From Adineta vaga (Eukaryota > Rotifera), in contig CP075494.1 of the NCBI GenBank assembly GCA_021613535.1, positions 1,922,001 to 1,986,000 on the forward strand: 64,000 nucleotides of DNA. The letters are read 5' to 3'. Of this stretch, positions 1 to 12,984 are shown piece by piece (the stretch's first letter is position 1; the number at the start of each line of letters is the position of its first letter). The notes under the pieces were generated by a model. The model worked only from the letters and a program-made list of their open reading frames with translations, was not told the DNA's origin and did no database searches. A program made the translations under genes and the position numbers.

Positions 1-3000
1 ATTAGAAGAATCAGTCACATACATATTTCCATAACTATCAAAACTAAGCGACATTGGATTCGATAATTGGTCAGATGCTGAGCTATTTACTCCACTACAT
101 CCAACTATACATTGAAAACCATTAGGCCCTGATCTAACAATACGATGATTGCCACTATCGACAATGAATAAATAACTGTCGTTATCGAGAATAATATCAC
201 TTGGATATGAAAGTGTAATTGTTATGTTTGAAGATCCAGTTCCAGCAATTGTGATTCCATTTGAGTGTCCAAGATGGAAGAGTTGAATGCGATGATTTCT
301 ACGATCTGCTACATATAAGTCGAAGTTCGTATCAACAAAAATTCCATATGGATTGTCAAGACTCTTAGATGTGTTACCAGCAGTACCTGTACCAGCAACA
401 ATCGTCGTTGTACTAGAGTTATCACCTAACCATCTTTTGACAATACTATTCTGATTACGCATCGAGCAATACAATGTATTACTAATATCAATGAAAAGAC
501 CTGTACAAGTTTGATTAATATACATAACAGCAATACTAGTGTTTGTCGTTGTTGACCATCTAATCACTCGATGGTTTGTTCCTCCATCATCAATAAAAAT
601 GTCACCATTTCTTGTAACGAAAATAGCATATGAATTGTTTAAATTGCTAGAAATTGTTCGCGTTGAATTAATACTTTCATTGAACCATATCTGAATTCGA
701 TTACTTGATACATCACTAGCATAGATTGTGTTCTTAGTTGTGATAAAGAGACCGTACGGATTTGCTCCAATTGTATTGTTATCAGCAAAAGTGATTGCAT
801 TTGAATTCCATGATGCATTTGCACATAATTTTTGTTGATTGTATGATGGAACTAAATTGAAGAACATAGAATAGTATATTTATACAAAAATTACTTACCA
901 CTGACATTGTTTAATAAAAAGAATTTCTGAATTCGATTATTAAAGTAATCGGTGACAAATATATTTCCGTAGGTATCAAAGTGAAGAGAAGTTGGATCAT
1001 TCAATTGATTTGATGCTGAACCTTCAGATCCACTACATCCAACTATACAACGAAAACCATTAGGTCCTGATCCGACAATACGGTCATTTAGAGTATCCGC
1101 AATAAAAAGATACTTGTCCGCATCGAAAGTAATACCCACTGGACCATTGAGTGCGATTGTAACATTTATGGAAGTGTTGCCTGCAGCTGTAATTGCATCA
1201 AGGTGTCCGGATCGAAAAAGTTGAATGCGATGATTCCAGCGATCTGCTACATATAAATCAAGATTGATATCAACATAGACTGCCCACGGTTCATTAAGCA
1301 TATTTGATGAATGTCCACTACATCCAGTACCTGCAACGACTACCGTCGTATTTGAATTGCTATTCAATGATTTTGCAATAACTTGATGTTGATTCTGCAT
1401 TGCACAATAAATAGTATTATTAATGTCCACAAACAAATCAATACAAAAGCCGTTAACAAACATAACAGGAACGCTAGTATTTGTTGATAATGACCATTTA
1501 GTTACTCGAGCATTTGGCATTCCATTATTAATAAAAATATCACCATTTGCTGTAACGAAAATCGTGTGTAAGTTGGTGAAACCACCGAAAATTGTTTGTG
1601 TTGGATTAACACTATTATTCAGCCATATCTGAATTTGACCGTTTGATCGATTAGGAACATAGATTGTGTTGTCAGTTGCGATAAACATGCCGAGAGGATT
1701 TGTTCCAATTGTAGTACTAGTAGCAAATGTAATTGCATTAGCGCTCCATGTCGCATATGCATTCAATTTCGGTTGACTGTACGAAACCGCTAGACAAAGA
1801 AAATAAGTTATTTGAAAAAAACAGCCACTTCATATAGTTTAGAAAATAGCTAGATTTACCTGTCTGTGATGGAGGTATTGTGACGGCATTTGATTGAGTA
1901 GTTATTGTAGTTGATGTTAAAGTTGTATCTATGAAAAATTCAAAAAATGTGATTCTTTCCATCAGAAAACTTATTCTTCTAGTGTACACTTACCACATGA
2001 ATTTGTTAGTAAAAGAAATTTTTGAATGCGATGATTAGCAGTATCGGCAACATATATATTTCCATAGCTATCGAAACTTAATGACCGTGGATAGCTTAGT
2101 TGATTAGATGAATTTCCTCCACCACCACATCCAAATAAACATCGAAAACCATTAGGTCCTGATCCGACAATACGATTATTAAGATAATCCGCTATAAAGA
2201 GATAATTATCAGCATCAAGTGCTAATCCAACGGGCCGGTAAAGAGTAATTGTAATATTGATTGATGTACTTCCCGCAGCTGTACTAGCATTGGATTGTCC
2301 TGGTGAAAAAAGTTGAATACGATTATTGTTATGATCTGCCACGTATAGATTAAAGTTAGTATCAACAAAGATTCCATGTGGAGAATCTAGTCTATCCGAT
2401 GTGGTACCCGATATACCACCAATTCCAGCAACAATCATACCAGCACTGGAATTATCACTTAACCACTTTTTGAAAACACTGTGATGATTATGTCTTGAAC
2501 AGTATAATGAATTATTCATATCAACGAACAAACCAATACAGCGTCCGTTAACAGACATAACAGGAACGCTAATATTTGTTATCAATGACCATTTAAGCAC
2601 TTTACCACTTGTGATTCCATTATCAATAAAAATATCATCATTTATCGTCACAAAAATCATGCATGAATCACTAAAACCACCTGAAATTGTTTGTGTTGAA
2701 TTAACATTATTATTATACCATATTTGAATTCGATTGTTTGGCCGATCAAGAACATATATTGTATTATTAGTTGTGACTAAAATTGCATACGGCTCTGATC
2801 CAACTATGCTGCTATTGGCAACATTAATACCATTTTGGTCCCATGATACATTGGCACAAAATCTTGGTCGATTATACGTTATCCCTGAAATAAAAACAAT
2901 TAGTTCATACAAGGAAGAATGTTTATGGAATATAGAAATTCCAATAATTTCCCAGTTACTTACTAGCATTCTTTAATAAAGTAAATTTTTGTATTCGACT

Positions 3001-5212
3001 ATTACCCCAGTCAGAAACATAGATATTACCGTAACTATCAAAACTAAACCAACGAGGTAACGATAATTGATCAGATCCTGAACCTTGCCCATTAGTGCAT
3101 CCGACGATACATCGAAAACCATTGGATCCTGATCCAACAATACGATGATTGAAACAATCTGTGATAAATAAATAACTTTCACTATCTAGAATAATAGCAG
3201 TCGGATTTGATAGTGTAATTGTAACATTTGTTGATTTGAGTCCTGCAACGGTGGTACCATACGAGTCTCCAAAGTGAAAGAGTTGAATGCGATGATTGAG
3301 ACGGTCTGCGACATACAGATCATAGTTGATATCAACAAAGATTCCATGTGGATTTCTAAGACTGTTGGATGAGTTACTAGCAATACCTGTGCCGACTGCA
3401 ATCGTCACAGTACTAGAATTATCACCTAACCATCTTTTGACAACACGATGATAAGCACTCATCGAGCAGTACAGTGTGTCACTAAGATCAACGAATAAAC
3501 CATGACAAGTTCCATTAATATTCATAACAGGTATACTTTTGTTTGTTATTGGTGATGATCTAATCACTTGATGATTTGTTGTTCCGTCATCAATAAAAAT
3601 ATTACCATTTGCTGTAACGAAAATCGTGAATGGATCAATAAAACCAGTGGAAACTGTCTGTGTGAGATTAATACTTCCATGAAACCATACTTGAACTCGG
3701 TCATTTGATCGATCAGGAACATAGATTGTGTTGTTAGTTGTAATAAATAGACCATAAGGTTCGATTCCAATTGTATTACTATTAGCAAAAGTGATTCCAT
3801 CTGGATTCCATGTAGCATCTATATTCAATTTTGGTTGATTATATGATAAGACTGAAAAAGAAAAGTAATTAATTTAAGGAAAACAAAATGTTTGAAAAAC
3901 ACAGGGGTGGCAGCGGCCTATAGTTCAAAATCAGGATACAATGCATATACATACACCATAGGCGACAGTTTAAAGAGATTCTGAAAATAGATTTTCTTGA
4001 AATAGATGCTGTGAATTCGAATGGAACTTGTCCAGGACGATTCTTTCAACTTAGTTTCTTTCATAAAACCGAAAAATAGAATCGACAAATCTCACAAAAG
4101 ACAGACTAGAATCAACAGTAAATATATAAAAGTAAGGAATAAAATCAGGAAAGTAAACGCACTGCGAGACCTAAAAATATGTATATCTCAATAAGTTTTC
4201 AACTACGTACCAGTATTATTTAATGTAGCAAACTTCTGAATTCGATTATTATTACTATCGACTATATATATATTTCCATAGCTATCAAAACTAAGCGATG
4301 TAGGAGCTGATAATTGATTGGATTCGGGACCATTTGTACCAGTACATGCAATTATACATCGAAAACCATTTGGACTTGATCCAACAATACGATGATTGCC
4401 TTGATCTACAATGAAGAGATAACCATCATTATCAAGAACTATTGCAGTTGGAGATGACAATGAAATTGTAACGACTGAAGATTCATTTCCTGCAACTGTA
4501 ATTCCATTTGTTTGTGTAGGATGGAAGAGTTGAATTCGATTGTTGCTAGTATCTGCTATATATAAATCAAAATTGACATTAACAAACATTCCCGAAGGAT
4601 TATTCAGCATATATAAAGTATTTCCAGAAGATCCGGTGCCAGCGACAATGGTATATGTATTGGACATACTACTTAATGCTTTTCTGATCACTTGATGTTT
4701 AGTACTCATCGAACAGTAAAGATTATCATTTGTATCAATAAAAATATCATAACATTTTGCACATGTGTAAAGAACAGGAATACCATTCGTAGCATTCACT
4801 GTCCATTTACTAATCCTACCCATTAAATTATCACTATCCACATAGATTTCACCTTTTGTTGTAACGAAGAGACTATATGGAAAGGATATATTATTCGATA
4901 TATTTTTGATCGGTATTGTATTTCCTTCAGCCCATATAACAACACGATTATTAGCATAATTAGCTACGTAAATTGTGTTGTTTGTATTGATAAAAATATC
5001 GTATGGTTGCAATCCAACCGTAGTAATATTGGCAAATGTTGTAGCATATTGATGCCACGCAGCCTTAGAATGAAACTTTGGCCGATTATATGAAAGTGCT
5101 ATGAGAAACAGACAAGTATTCACTTAATAAACAATGAATGAGATGGCTTACTTCGTATTTGTTTGATGATTGTCACAATAATCCATAGTTTTAACCAATC
5201 AATGGATATCAT
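1..5212 (-). CDS. Multi-propeller NHL-repeat protein, 5' part (runs off left edge)
   Basis: Predicted secreted or membrane-anchored protein made of tandem NHL beta-propellers. Exons read on the minus strand: 5212-5153ish (short hydrophobic leader starting MISIDWLKLWIIV), 5098-4211, 3851-2964, 2884-1994, 1928-1860 (a 23-codon Thr/Ser-rich linker) and 1789-899, then 851 to beyond position 1. Every junction is phase 1, and introns begin GTAAG or GTAC and end AG. Each propeller exon is about 295 codons, opens with SYNxPKF and closes with FDSYGNIYVxDxxNxRIQKF; NHL signatures such as LYVADxxNNRIQLF recur inside. The last exon has no start codon of its own but is open to the window edge. The leader and first module match the plus-strand gene starting at 25748, so this copy may also continue into REJ and polycystin domains outside the window (inference). 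Confidence 0.85.
3854..4210 (-). other. Long intron of the left NHL gene
   Basis: A 357-base intron between the first and second NHL exons, much longer than the usual 45-150 base introns here. It ends with a polypyrimidine tract and AG before 3851. I see no coding sequence or clear repeat in it. Confidence 0.6.
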
Positions 5213-5982
5213 TGTGAATATAATAAAAATAGTTCGATCAACGTTAATTTTTTCAAAATTAATTGATTTTATTCTATAGAAACAAGAAAATCAACTGTAA
5301 AAGTACTAATAATTTTTTTCACTTTATATTTATCTTCATTGTTCATCTTCTTACATTCTCGATCGATTGATCGATCGATTATTGACCCAGTTTTAAACTA
5401 AATAAGAATAGACGATGATGTTAGAAGCAAATATCGATGTTCAAACAAGAGTTTAATTTTTAATATCCCTGTAAAAATATTATTGCCGATAATATGATCG
5501 ATCTATTTGTTTTTCTTCGTTTCTTTTATTTAAAAAGAATTTCTTTTTTCTTTCTAAAACCTATATGGAGGTGTCAATAGGTTCAAAATATCACTTAAAA
5601 GTGCATCAGCTCAAGAAGTTTTTTATCATTCGAGTTTTGTATTGAAATATCAACACATTTCTTTGCATAGAAACATGAATCTTTCATTGTTTATGACTTT
5701 ATTTTTATTGATTTGAGGGTGTGGGTGTGAAGAGAAGAGAAATACGCACATCTGTTACTTTTCATATCTCTCTCTGTGTATAAGCATATATCTTTTACTG
5801 TGAAATATTTACATTTTGGACCGTGAAAAGCGATGGATAGGTTACAATTCCTGTTAAATTATGTAAATTTAAAAAACACGATAATAAAAGTCAAGCAAGA
5901 TTATTTTTATACATTTATTAATATATATATATAAACACCTTTTCTGCAATAAGTAATAGAAGAAGAAGAAGAAGATATCAAT
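5213..5982. other. Intergenic, presumed promoter region of the left NHL gene
   Basis: No gene seen. It holds AT-rich sequence, a near-palindromic run of GATCGATT units around 5362-5382, and at 5712-5755 a half-preserved GTGTGGG hairpin whose right arm is degraded. Confidence 0.5.
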
Positions 5983-6958
5983 TTAGACACGATTCATGTG
6001 TGGAAATATTTGATTAAACGTTCGTCTGCATTTCAATATTTTCTTGAATTCTTCTCGATAGATTTTACCTGTAAGAATATAAAGAAAAAATGAAACGAAA
6101 AAGGCGCCTTGTTGCCAAGCGATTGTTATATTTCGAATTGTTAAATAATAAGGTGTACCCATAGATGATATAAATGTACTTAAAATATAAATTATACTAG
6201 TTGGTGCGAAGAAAATAAAATATGCGACTACTTGAACAATTAACATTCGAGCTAATTGACCTTCTGTACGACGATGAGAACCTATTTGAATTTACTGTTC
6301 CTGCACGATACAGATGACTTCGAATATTATAAATTGTTAATGCACCGAAGATACTTAACATCATTGGAATTAAAAGAAATTGAAGAATAACTCGACTCAT
6401 CAGATAAATTGTTGTCAATGTTGTTGAATCATACAAAGTGCAACTTCTGTTATCAATATAACGTGAATCATAATCATAAATAACTAGAAATGGACTCATA
6501 TAGATTGAAGATAAAATCCATACGAAAATAATAATTCTTTTCGCAACAGACACTTGATTTAAATGGCGTAAACGAATTGATAGTGAACTTGAAAAAAATC
6601 GATCGATCGAAGCACATACTAACATTAATCCATACCATAATGGTGTTGAAAAAGCCAGAAATACAAAGACTTTACATGTAATCTGTGTATTATTCATATA
6701 AAAATCAAAACTATATTGAAGTATCCCATTCAGAGGTGAAACAATCGTAGATACTAAAACGGGTGGAATAGAAGCAAGAAAATAATAAGTACATGATGAT
6801 GATCGAAGAGGACGACGACTAAGTATACTAAGATTTAATAGATTTGTGATTATTACTAATGTTGTTGTAATGGAAAAACTGTAAACAAGAGTCTTCTTGA
6901 CTCTCTGAATAAAATTATACTCTGCAGACAGATTTAGTAATGATGTTGTATTATTCAT
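5983..6958 (-). pseudogene. Rhodopsin-like 7TM receptor with frameshift
   Basis: Class A 7TM receptor of the FMRFamide/neuropeptide-like kind common in rotifers. Reading from 6958: glycosylated N-terminus MNNTTSLLNLS, TM1 (TLVIITNLLNLSIL), TM2, a TM3 ending in ASIDRFF (the DRY position), TM4, a loop with YDSRYIDNRSC, and TM5. The frame then breaks in the third inner loop near 6271-6282, where one extra base shifts reading. The downstream frame resumes exactly in register with HRRTEGQLARMLIVQV, TM6 (FIFFAPTSIIYIL), TM7 and a short tail ending at 5983. Homology is continuous across the break, so it is a recent pseudogene or a one-base sequence error. Without the break the product would be about 325 aa, normal for the family. 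Confidence 0.8.
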
Positions 6959-7429
6959 TGTATTACTTTGTCTAAAAAATAGTTCTCATGGTTTTCTAAT
7001 ATATTACAATGCACTAAATATCGTTGTATATAAAAAAAGCATAATTTTTACACGAACAAGTAAAATAAAGAAAAAGAATTTTTTGGAGTAGAAATAAATG
7101 GAATTATTTTTACAAAGACAAACCATTTTCTTTGAATAAGTTCTATTTAGATGATATTTTTTATCAGGAAATTAGCGAAAAACTGAAGAGAGAAAGAGAG
7201 AATAGAAGTGGATCACTTTAATTAATTGAGTTTTTTCAGTAACAGTTTTCATAAGTTTAGATTTATCAATGCATCAATCATTTCTTTTTCATTCATTCTT
7301 ATTTATTTATCCATTACATAAGGGAGAAAACAATTGAGCTTCATTTTAGATTCAAATTTTCATTTATTTATAGCATTCAGATAATACAAATCTCAAAAAT
7401 GCTTCCTATATAGTTGTATACGGAAAAAT
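6959..7429. other. Intergenic, nothing recognised
   Basis: AT-rich sequence between the 7TM receptor and the dioxygenase relic. No gene or repeat that I can support. Confidence 0.5.
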
Positions 7430-8530
7430 TCATTTTTTCTCGTCATCATCATCAGGAATCGTACCAACAATAAGTACCCATTGATAGGCAGTGAACTTGT
7501 CCAAAGATAGTTTTTGCTCATTGAGAGGATTTGCCACTGCTACAAAAAAAAACAACACTTCTGAATTGGAATGAAATCTTTATAGAATCTTACCTTCTAA
7601 AATAAGTTCTGTACACCAGTGTGTCAATGTACGATTATTTTTCACCATTTCTTCACGTTGCAAGCGAAATTCGTCAAGTGTGTATTGTTGGGACACGAGA
7701 CTAGATGGACTCATACTAACGTAAGCGACGATACGAAGAAGATCTACTTTCCCATAATTTTTCTTTGGAACAGTCGCTGGCGAATTACAATGGATGAGAC
7801 GACTATCCCATACGACGAGATCACCACCATTGACATGGATCTGTTTTCCTATAGTACGACCTCCATCGAAAATTGGATGATCTGAAGGAATAAAAACAAA
7901 ATCACGTGATCAGTTTCCGAGTCCTCGAAGTTCAGACAATCGTAAATGGGATTTCGGATAAACAATCAATCCACCCGTCGACTCATTCTGATTTGTGAGA
8001 GAAACAAATCCTTGAACACAACATCTATGTGGCTTTGAATTTGGATTTTGATCGACATGATTCCAGCCATCATCTGTTTTCCAACTTTCATCGTATGACC
8101 AATCTCGAAAGATGGCACAACCCTCAAATGAAACATGATTGATCCATACCATAGGTATTTATTACAACGTGGGAACGTATATCTGGCCTAGAAGTAAACA
8201 TCGTAGACATCATCAAAATATTGCAGATCGCAAACTATTCGTCGTGCAATTGATTTAAGATAAACTTACCAGCGATTCCATGTAGAAGGTTGATTTCGAC
8301 ATATATGATGATAAGGTTCTGGCATAGATTCAAAAATTGCCAGAGCTAATTCTTATTCTCTTCGATTTTGTCCATTTCTACGACATCACTGAATACTGCA
8401 TATCCATATTGACTGAGATGAGCGATTCTTTCGTCGAGTGTTGTTCGATTGTGCATAGAGAAGCGTGCTGATGGGTTGGTATCATCGATACTGAGACCGT
8501 TCTTGTTGCTTGATTTCGTTGTAAATAATA
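7430..8530 (-). pseudogene. Phytanoyl-CoA dioxygenase (PhyH)-like relic
   Basis: Remains of a 2-oxoglutarate/Fe(II) dioxygenase of the PhyH family. Minus-strand order: SARFSMHNRTTLDERIAHL and YGYAVFSDVVEMDKI (about 8480-8370), a frameshift, MPEPYHHICRNQPSTWNRW, an intron (8272 to about 8189), a short piece with YGMDQS, then DGWNHVDQNP (the HxD iron ligands) and TGGLIVYPKSHLRL, and finally GGDLVVWDSRLIHCNSPA carrying the second ligand His. The end is a last exon after an intron near 7593, finishing TIPDDDDEKK at 7430. Damage seen: a frameshift near 8355, a second frameshift near 8150 with an apparent deletion of about 30-40 residues of the core, and an in-frame TGA at about 7907-7909 just after LRGLGN. 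Iron-binding residues survive but the frame does not, so I call it a pseudogene. Confidence 0.75.
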
Positions 8531-8597
8531 TTACTGGTGTAATGCTCCTTTTATAGACAAACAGATAATGATGATAACATACTTGGATTGCAGAATC

Positions 8598-8658
8598 TTG
8601 AGGGTGTGGGTGTGGGTGTGGGTGAGTATATATTACTCATATCCACACTCACACCCTA
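8598..8658. repeat. GTGTGGG hairpin (copy b)
   Basis: Short inverted repeat: left arm TTGAGGGTGTGGGTGTGGG, an AT-rich loop, right arm CCACACTCACACCCTA. One of the best preserved members of the family described in the findings. Confidence 0.8.
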
Positions 8659-9854
8659 TTACATTCCCTGAGTTCCGTCGATTCTAGTTGGTCTATAGGC
8701 TCATAAATCTTCAAGAGTTCAGAACTCACGGAACTTGGACACATCTATTTTTTCCAATGATTTAAATGTAAAACCTACCCAAACAAAATTATTGAAATCA
8801 AATTATTTGAAAACATTTTAATAGTTTATAAATTTCGAATCATATTGTGTGTGCGACGGAACGTTCTTGTCGCGAAATAATCCGTTTAGATTTGTTTTAT
8901 ACAATAGCAACATTTGTTACTTTTTTCCTTTTTTCCGACTACACATTTTATTGCGAAAGAATTTGTAAATATTGAGAAAAAAAAGCCATTCAAAGTCCAC
9001 AATACACAAGAAATGTTATTGGAAAGAAAGAGAAAAAGAATTCATATGGGTTTAAGTGCTGTACAATTAAATGTTGTTGACACAAAACCGTATTCTCCTT
9101 AGTGGAAGATAAATATGTTTTCGAAAGAAAAGAAAATCCGATGAAATCTTGAGGTTGTCGGTAGGTGGAGGGTGGGTGTGGGTGTGGATATTTTTTATCA
9201 TTATTGACAGCCACACCACACCCACCCGTAGCACTTTTTCGTTTCAATTTCTGTATCGTAATTCTATGAAGACAAGTTCATTGCACTTTCCAGAGAGAAT
9301 GAGATGAAATCATTTGTTAGGTTTCGAAAAAGATTAAAAAATGTACATAACACATGGCAGGTGTACAAAGTAAATTTTCGTGAAAAGAAAGAAAAGAATA
9401 TGATGGTTATTGAGAAACACACATTTTGAGAATTGATCAATGATTGGAATTCATGAAAAAAAGTCCTAATTGAGTTAATCGATAGACTTACATCCTCTCG
9501 ACAGAGAGTTAGTCGAAATTGGATCAAATTACTTTTTATAACTATCACGAGACTGAGAATGGGTTTTCACTGCGCACCAAAAATGAATCGTAACACAAAA
9601 GTTTGCAGGAAAACTATCAGTTTTCGTTTTAGAAATACTATTTTGAATATTCTTAGGAGTATTATAGTTCTTTCAGAAAAGAGTCAGTGATTTCAAAGGA
9701 TAAGCGTTACTTGTTTTTTATAATATTATTGAAAAATTCAAAGTAATTTCCAATTAAAATATATTAAAAATGAATACGAAACTTTGCATAAATCTTTTTC
9801 TGTAGTCTGTTTATTATTCGATATTTTTCCAATCTTTTGAGATTCTTTTTTTTT
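8659..9854. other. Intergenic with one hairpin
   Basis: No convincing gene. Short open frames here are low-complexity and lack homology I recognise. A GTGTGGG hairpin lies at 9148-9228. The last part runs into the 3' end of the F-box gene. Confidence 0.5.
9148..9228. repeat. GTGTGGG hairpin (copy c)
   Basis: Left arm starts TTGAGGTTGTCGG and contains GGGTGGGTGTGGGTGTGG; after a T-rich loop the right arm reads CCACACCACACCCACCC. The arms are imperfect. Confidence 0.75.
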
Positions 9855-12298
9855 CTACAAAAATAGTTGTTTGATAAGAATAACCAAATCACGATTAAAA
9901 ATGAATGCATAAGATATAATTGAAAAACAAAATATTGGTATAAAAGAAAGAATAAACAAGCGAATTGAAGAAGGTAATAGATAACATAACCAAGCAAGAA
10001 TTATTTTCCATGGTTGAATGAAAATTGATGTTAAAAGACATAAAATCATAGACCATAATATCAGACATAAACCAATATTAAAATATTGATTTAAAAATGT
10101 CATAATATGAAGATGTGACATTGAAATATAAATTGTATATATCGCAAAAAAGACTGCTGTTGAATATAATCCATATCGATTCCAAATTGAATTTTCTATT
10201 TGAGAAATATAATAATTTGTATAAAGATGAAAATATTGGAATTTTAATGGCCATTTTATATTTGAATACCATTGAAGAGGCTATATAAGATAGAAATTAT
10301 TTAATCATATGTATGAAAAAATATTTTACCTTTTGTTCAATCCACCAATGAGAATTCTCTAAGAGTGGTTCAAGTCGATATGTGAATTGATTTTGTTTCA
10401 ATCGTTTCGAATTTTCAATAATAGAATTGTGATCAAAATGATGAGGTAAGAAATAAAATGAAATATTTGATGTATTTATAAATATATCAATAGCATCAAC
10501 GATTGGTTGCATAGAAATGAAAAATAAATTATGTATTTGAAGATGTTTGACATAAGGAAAAGAATGAAATAAACTTTTTAATATAATATATGAATTTTCA
10601 TAATCAATATATACATTTAATATTTGAATTTGATTAATACATATATTATTCATTTGTATCATATCCTCAAATTTAATTTCCGTTTTAATAATTAATTCAA
10701 ATAATTTAGGAAATATAATTTTATATGGTTGAAATTTTAATAAGTCAATTATTGATAATAATGATATACATTCAATATGTTCAAATGTTAGAAATAAAGA
10801 AATTTCTTGAAAAGAAAATGAACAATTAAGATATAACTTTTTTATATGTGTAAAATAAGAATCTATTCGTTTTGATATTTTATCAATAGTCATTGAATTT
10901 ATATATTTAATGATCATTTTATCAACAAATTCATACGATTCTTCATCAATAATAATATTAATAGGATATAGATAAGATATTGTAAATACACAATCATCTT
11001 GATAATCTACATACCATTGTTTATTTTCTAACCAAAATGATGTTTGAAAAGAATCAATTAATACAGGATGATCTAAATTAAATTTAAAATTAAATGTAAG
11101 AAGTGAATTTGTTAAGGTTTGCCATCGGTATCCATCAATAAGATCATCATTTCCACTAAGAATCAATGTAAGATGTTTTAAGTAAGAGAAATTTGAAAGA
11201 AATTCTTCTATTTGATTCATTGATATTTCATAGTCTAAATTTGAATCTTCTGTATAAATCAGAAATGTCCATCGCGACAGTATTTTTTCCAAGAAAAGAA
11301 AATTACATAAATTTCGTAGAATTTCATTTGAAACAAGATGAACCTGCTCGATTATTGCCAATGTTCCTAACTGATTATAGTTATAAGAGTGAAATTCGAA
11401 AAAAAAGTTTTCATTATTATGACTATAATCAGTTAGGAACATTGGCAATAATCGAGCAGATTCATCTTGTTTCAAATGAAATTCTACGAAATTTATGTAA
11501 TTTTCACTTTTCTTGGAAAAAATACTGTCGCGATGGACATCTCTGGATAGAAATAAACTTACACGTTTTTGTAAGACAAAGTCGTGTTAATTTAGATGGA
11601 CCAAAATGAAAGTTCATATTATTTTCATTTTCTACTATTAAACATATATCAAGCGATTGGAGATATGGTGAATTATTCAGAATATTTTTCAATTCATTAA
11701 TAGAATATAATGTAATTTTTAAATAACGAAGTCTTGTCAATGAGAAATTTTCTGGTATGATAATATCGTCTACACATAAACGATGCAAATGTGGCAAAAT
11801 TTGTGCATAAGAATTGAAGATAATTGATTTCAATCGTTTTCTTTCATGAGAATAATGATTATATTCTATAGCAGAATATTTATGTGTACTATTTAATGAA
11901 AATGAATTTAATTGTGTTAATTCATGTAAATTAGTAAAAATATTTTCTAATGAATCGACTTCAATATTGATCAATGTCAAAGATTGTAAATGAAGAAATT
12001 GTTCAATTTGAAATCGAGTAAAGAATAATTCCGATTGACCTGGTGTATTTTCATCATCAGAAATTATTAATGAAATAACTTTTTCTGGTTGAATTTCATG
12101 ACAAATGAAATCAAAATCATTTCGTGATATTGATTTGAAATTCAATTTCCATAATGAATAAGAATTTAAAACATTATTAAGACGATCACTTACATTACGA
12201 AAAGTAAAGAGAATTTCTTGTGTGGAAAAATATTCAAATAGAATATGCAAGATTTCAATAGGTAAAAAATCCAACATACATCGATGTGACATAGTCAT
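9855..12298 (-). CDS. F-box/LRR protein with predicted C-terminal membrane segment
   Basis: Predicted substrate-recognition subunit of an SCF ubiquitin ligase, 692 aa. Exons on the minus strand: 12298-11563, 11246-10330, 10280-9855; lengths 736, 917 and 426 keep one frame. An F-box lies at about residues 8-50 (DFLPIEILHILFEYFSTQEI). Degenerate leucine-rich segments follow (FLHLQSLTL, LPHLHRLCV, FSYLKHLTL, FPYVKHLQIHNL). The third exon is joined in phase 0 by a 49-base intron after HWWIEQK and encodes about 142 residues with three or four hydrophobic stretches (GLYSTAVFFAIYTIYI, IGLCLILWSMILCLL, SIRLFILSFIPIFCF). A membrane tail on an F-box protein is unusual; if the last intron is retained, the protein stops after about ten more residues. 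The first intron holds a palindrome (see separate entry). The F-box assignment is firm; the membrane exon is inference from splice signals and frame. Confidence 0.75.
11258..11546. repeat. Palindrome inside the F-box gene intron
   Basis: Inverted repeat with arms of about 130 bases (11258-11390 and 11414-11546) and a loop of roughly 23 bases. The arms differ at only a few positions. It lies within the proposed 316-base intron 11247-11562. The arms are open in several frames, giving false ORFs on both strands (for example NQLGTLAIIEQ read from either arm), so they may derive from former coding sequence. Confidence 0.8.
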
Positions 12299-12984
12299 TG
12301 AATGATTGTTTTTTCATTTTCAAAAGTAAAAAATCAATAAAAAAAAACATTGACAGAACAAACAGACTTTTTTTCTGTTAATAATCAAATTTCGCAATTA
12401 AAATAAACAATCACATGTTCTACTACAATAATACACAAACTAGAATGCAAATTTTTCTTCTCTCTGGTGTGATTTTTTATCTTATTGAGTTCAATAATAA
12501 ACATTTTATTAAACAAGCCGTTGACATTATGCTGTCATGAACATCTCTGTCTATTCCCAGATGAAACAAAATTGTTAGCGGAATTGTTGTTGACAATGAT
12601 GATTTAGACGATAATTATTGAAAATGAAAACTTGTATTATTTCTTGCTTTTAAATCTATGTCATTGATTGAGAAGTTCTGCGGATCAATTAACGTGTACT
12701 ATATTATATTTGATACAGTTTCAACCAACAAGAGAAGCTTCTAAATCAGTACAATTCGATGAGAAATTCTTCTAATTACATCCATGTCTTTATTTATTCA
12801 CGATTAGAAAAATTAAGTTATAAAGAAAAGAATATATGCAGAAACAAAATTGACAATGAAGAATTGTAAAGTATTTATTTATAAAAGAGAGTAAATGATA
12901 TTTAATTCTTCAAGATTAAAAAATAGAGATCATTTTATTCCATCTGGTTTAACTAACGTGCGAGACGATGAAGATTAGTATCTT
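12299..12984. other. Intergenic, nothing recognised
   Basis: AT-rich upstream region of the F-box gene, presumably its promoter. No gene or clear repeat seen. Confidence 0.5.

Noticed and set aside
8914-9247. Overlapping small frames rich in Lys, Phe and Pro
   Set aside because: Low-complexity and partly made of the hairpin at 9148; no family resemblance or splice context.
9264-9548. 94-codon minus-strand frame with Phe/Ser-rich sequence
   Set aside because: Composition matches AT-rich noncoding DNA; no motif or neighbouring exon fits.
11193-11609. Plus-strand frame of 138 codons with NQLGTLAIIEQ
   Set aside because: It spans both arms of the palindrome in the F-box intron and is largely the mirror of the minus-strand frame.
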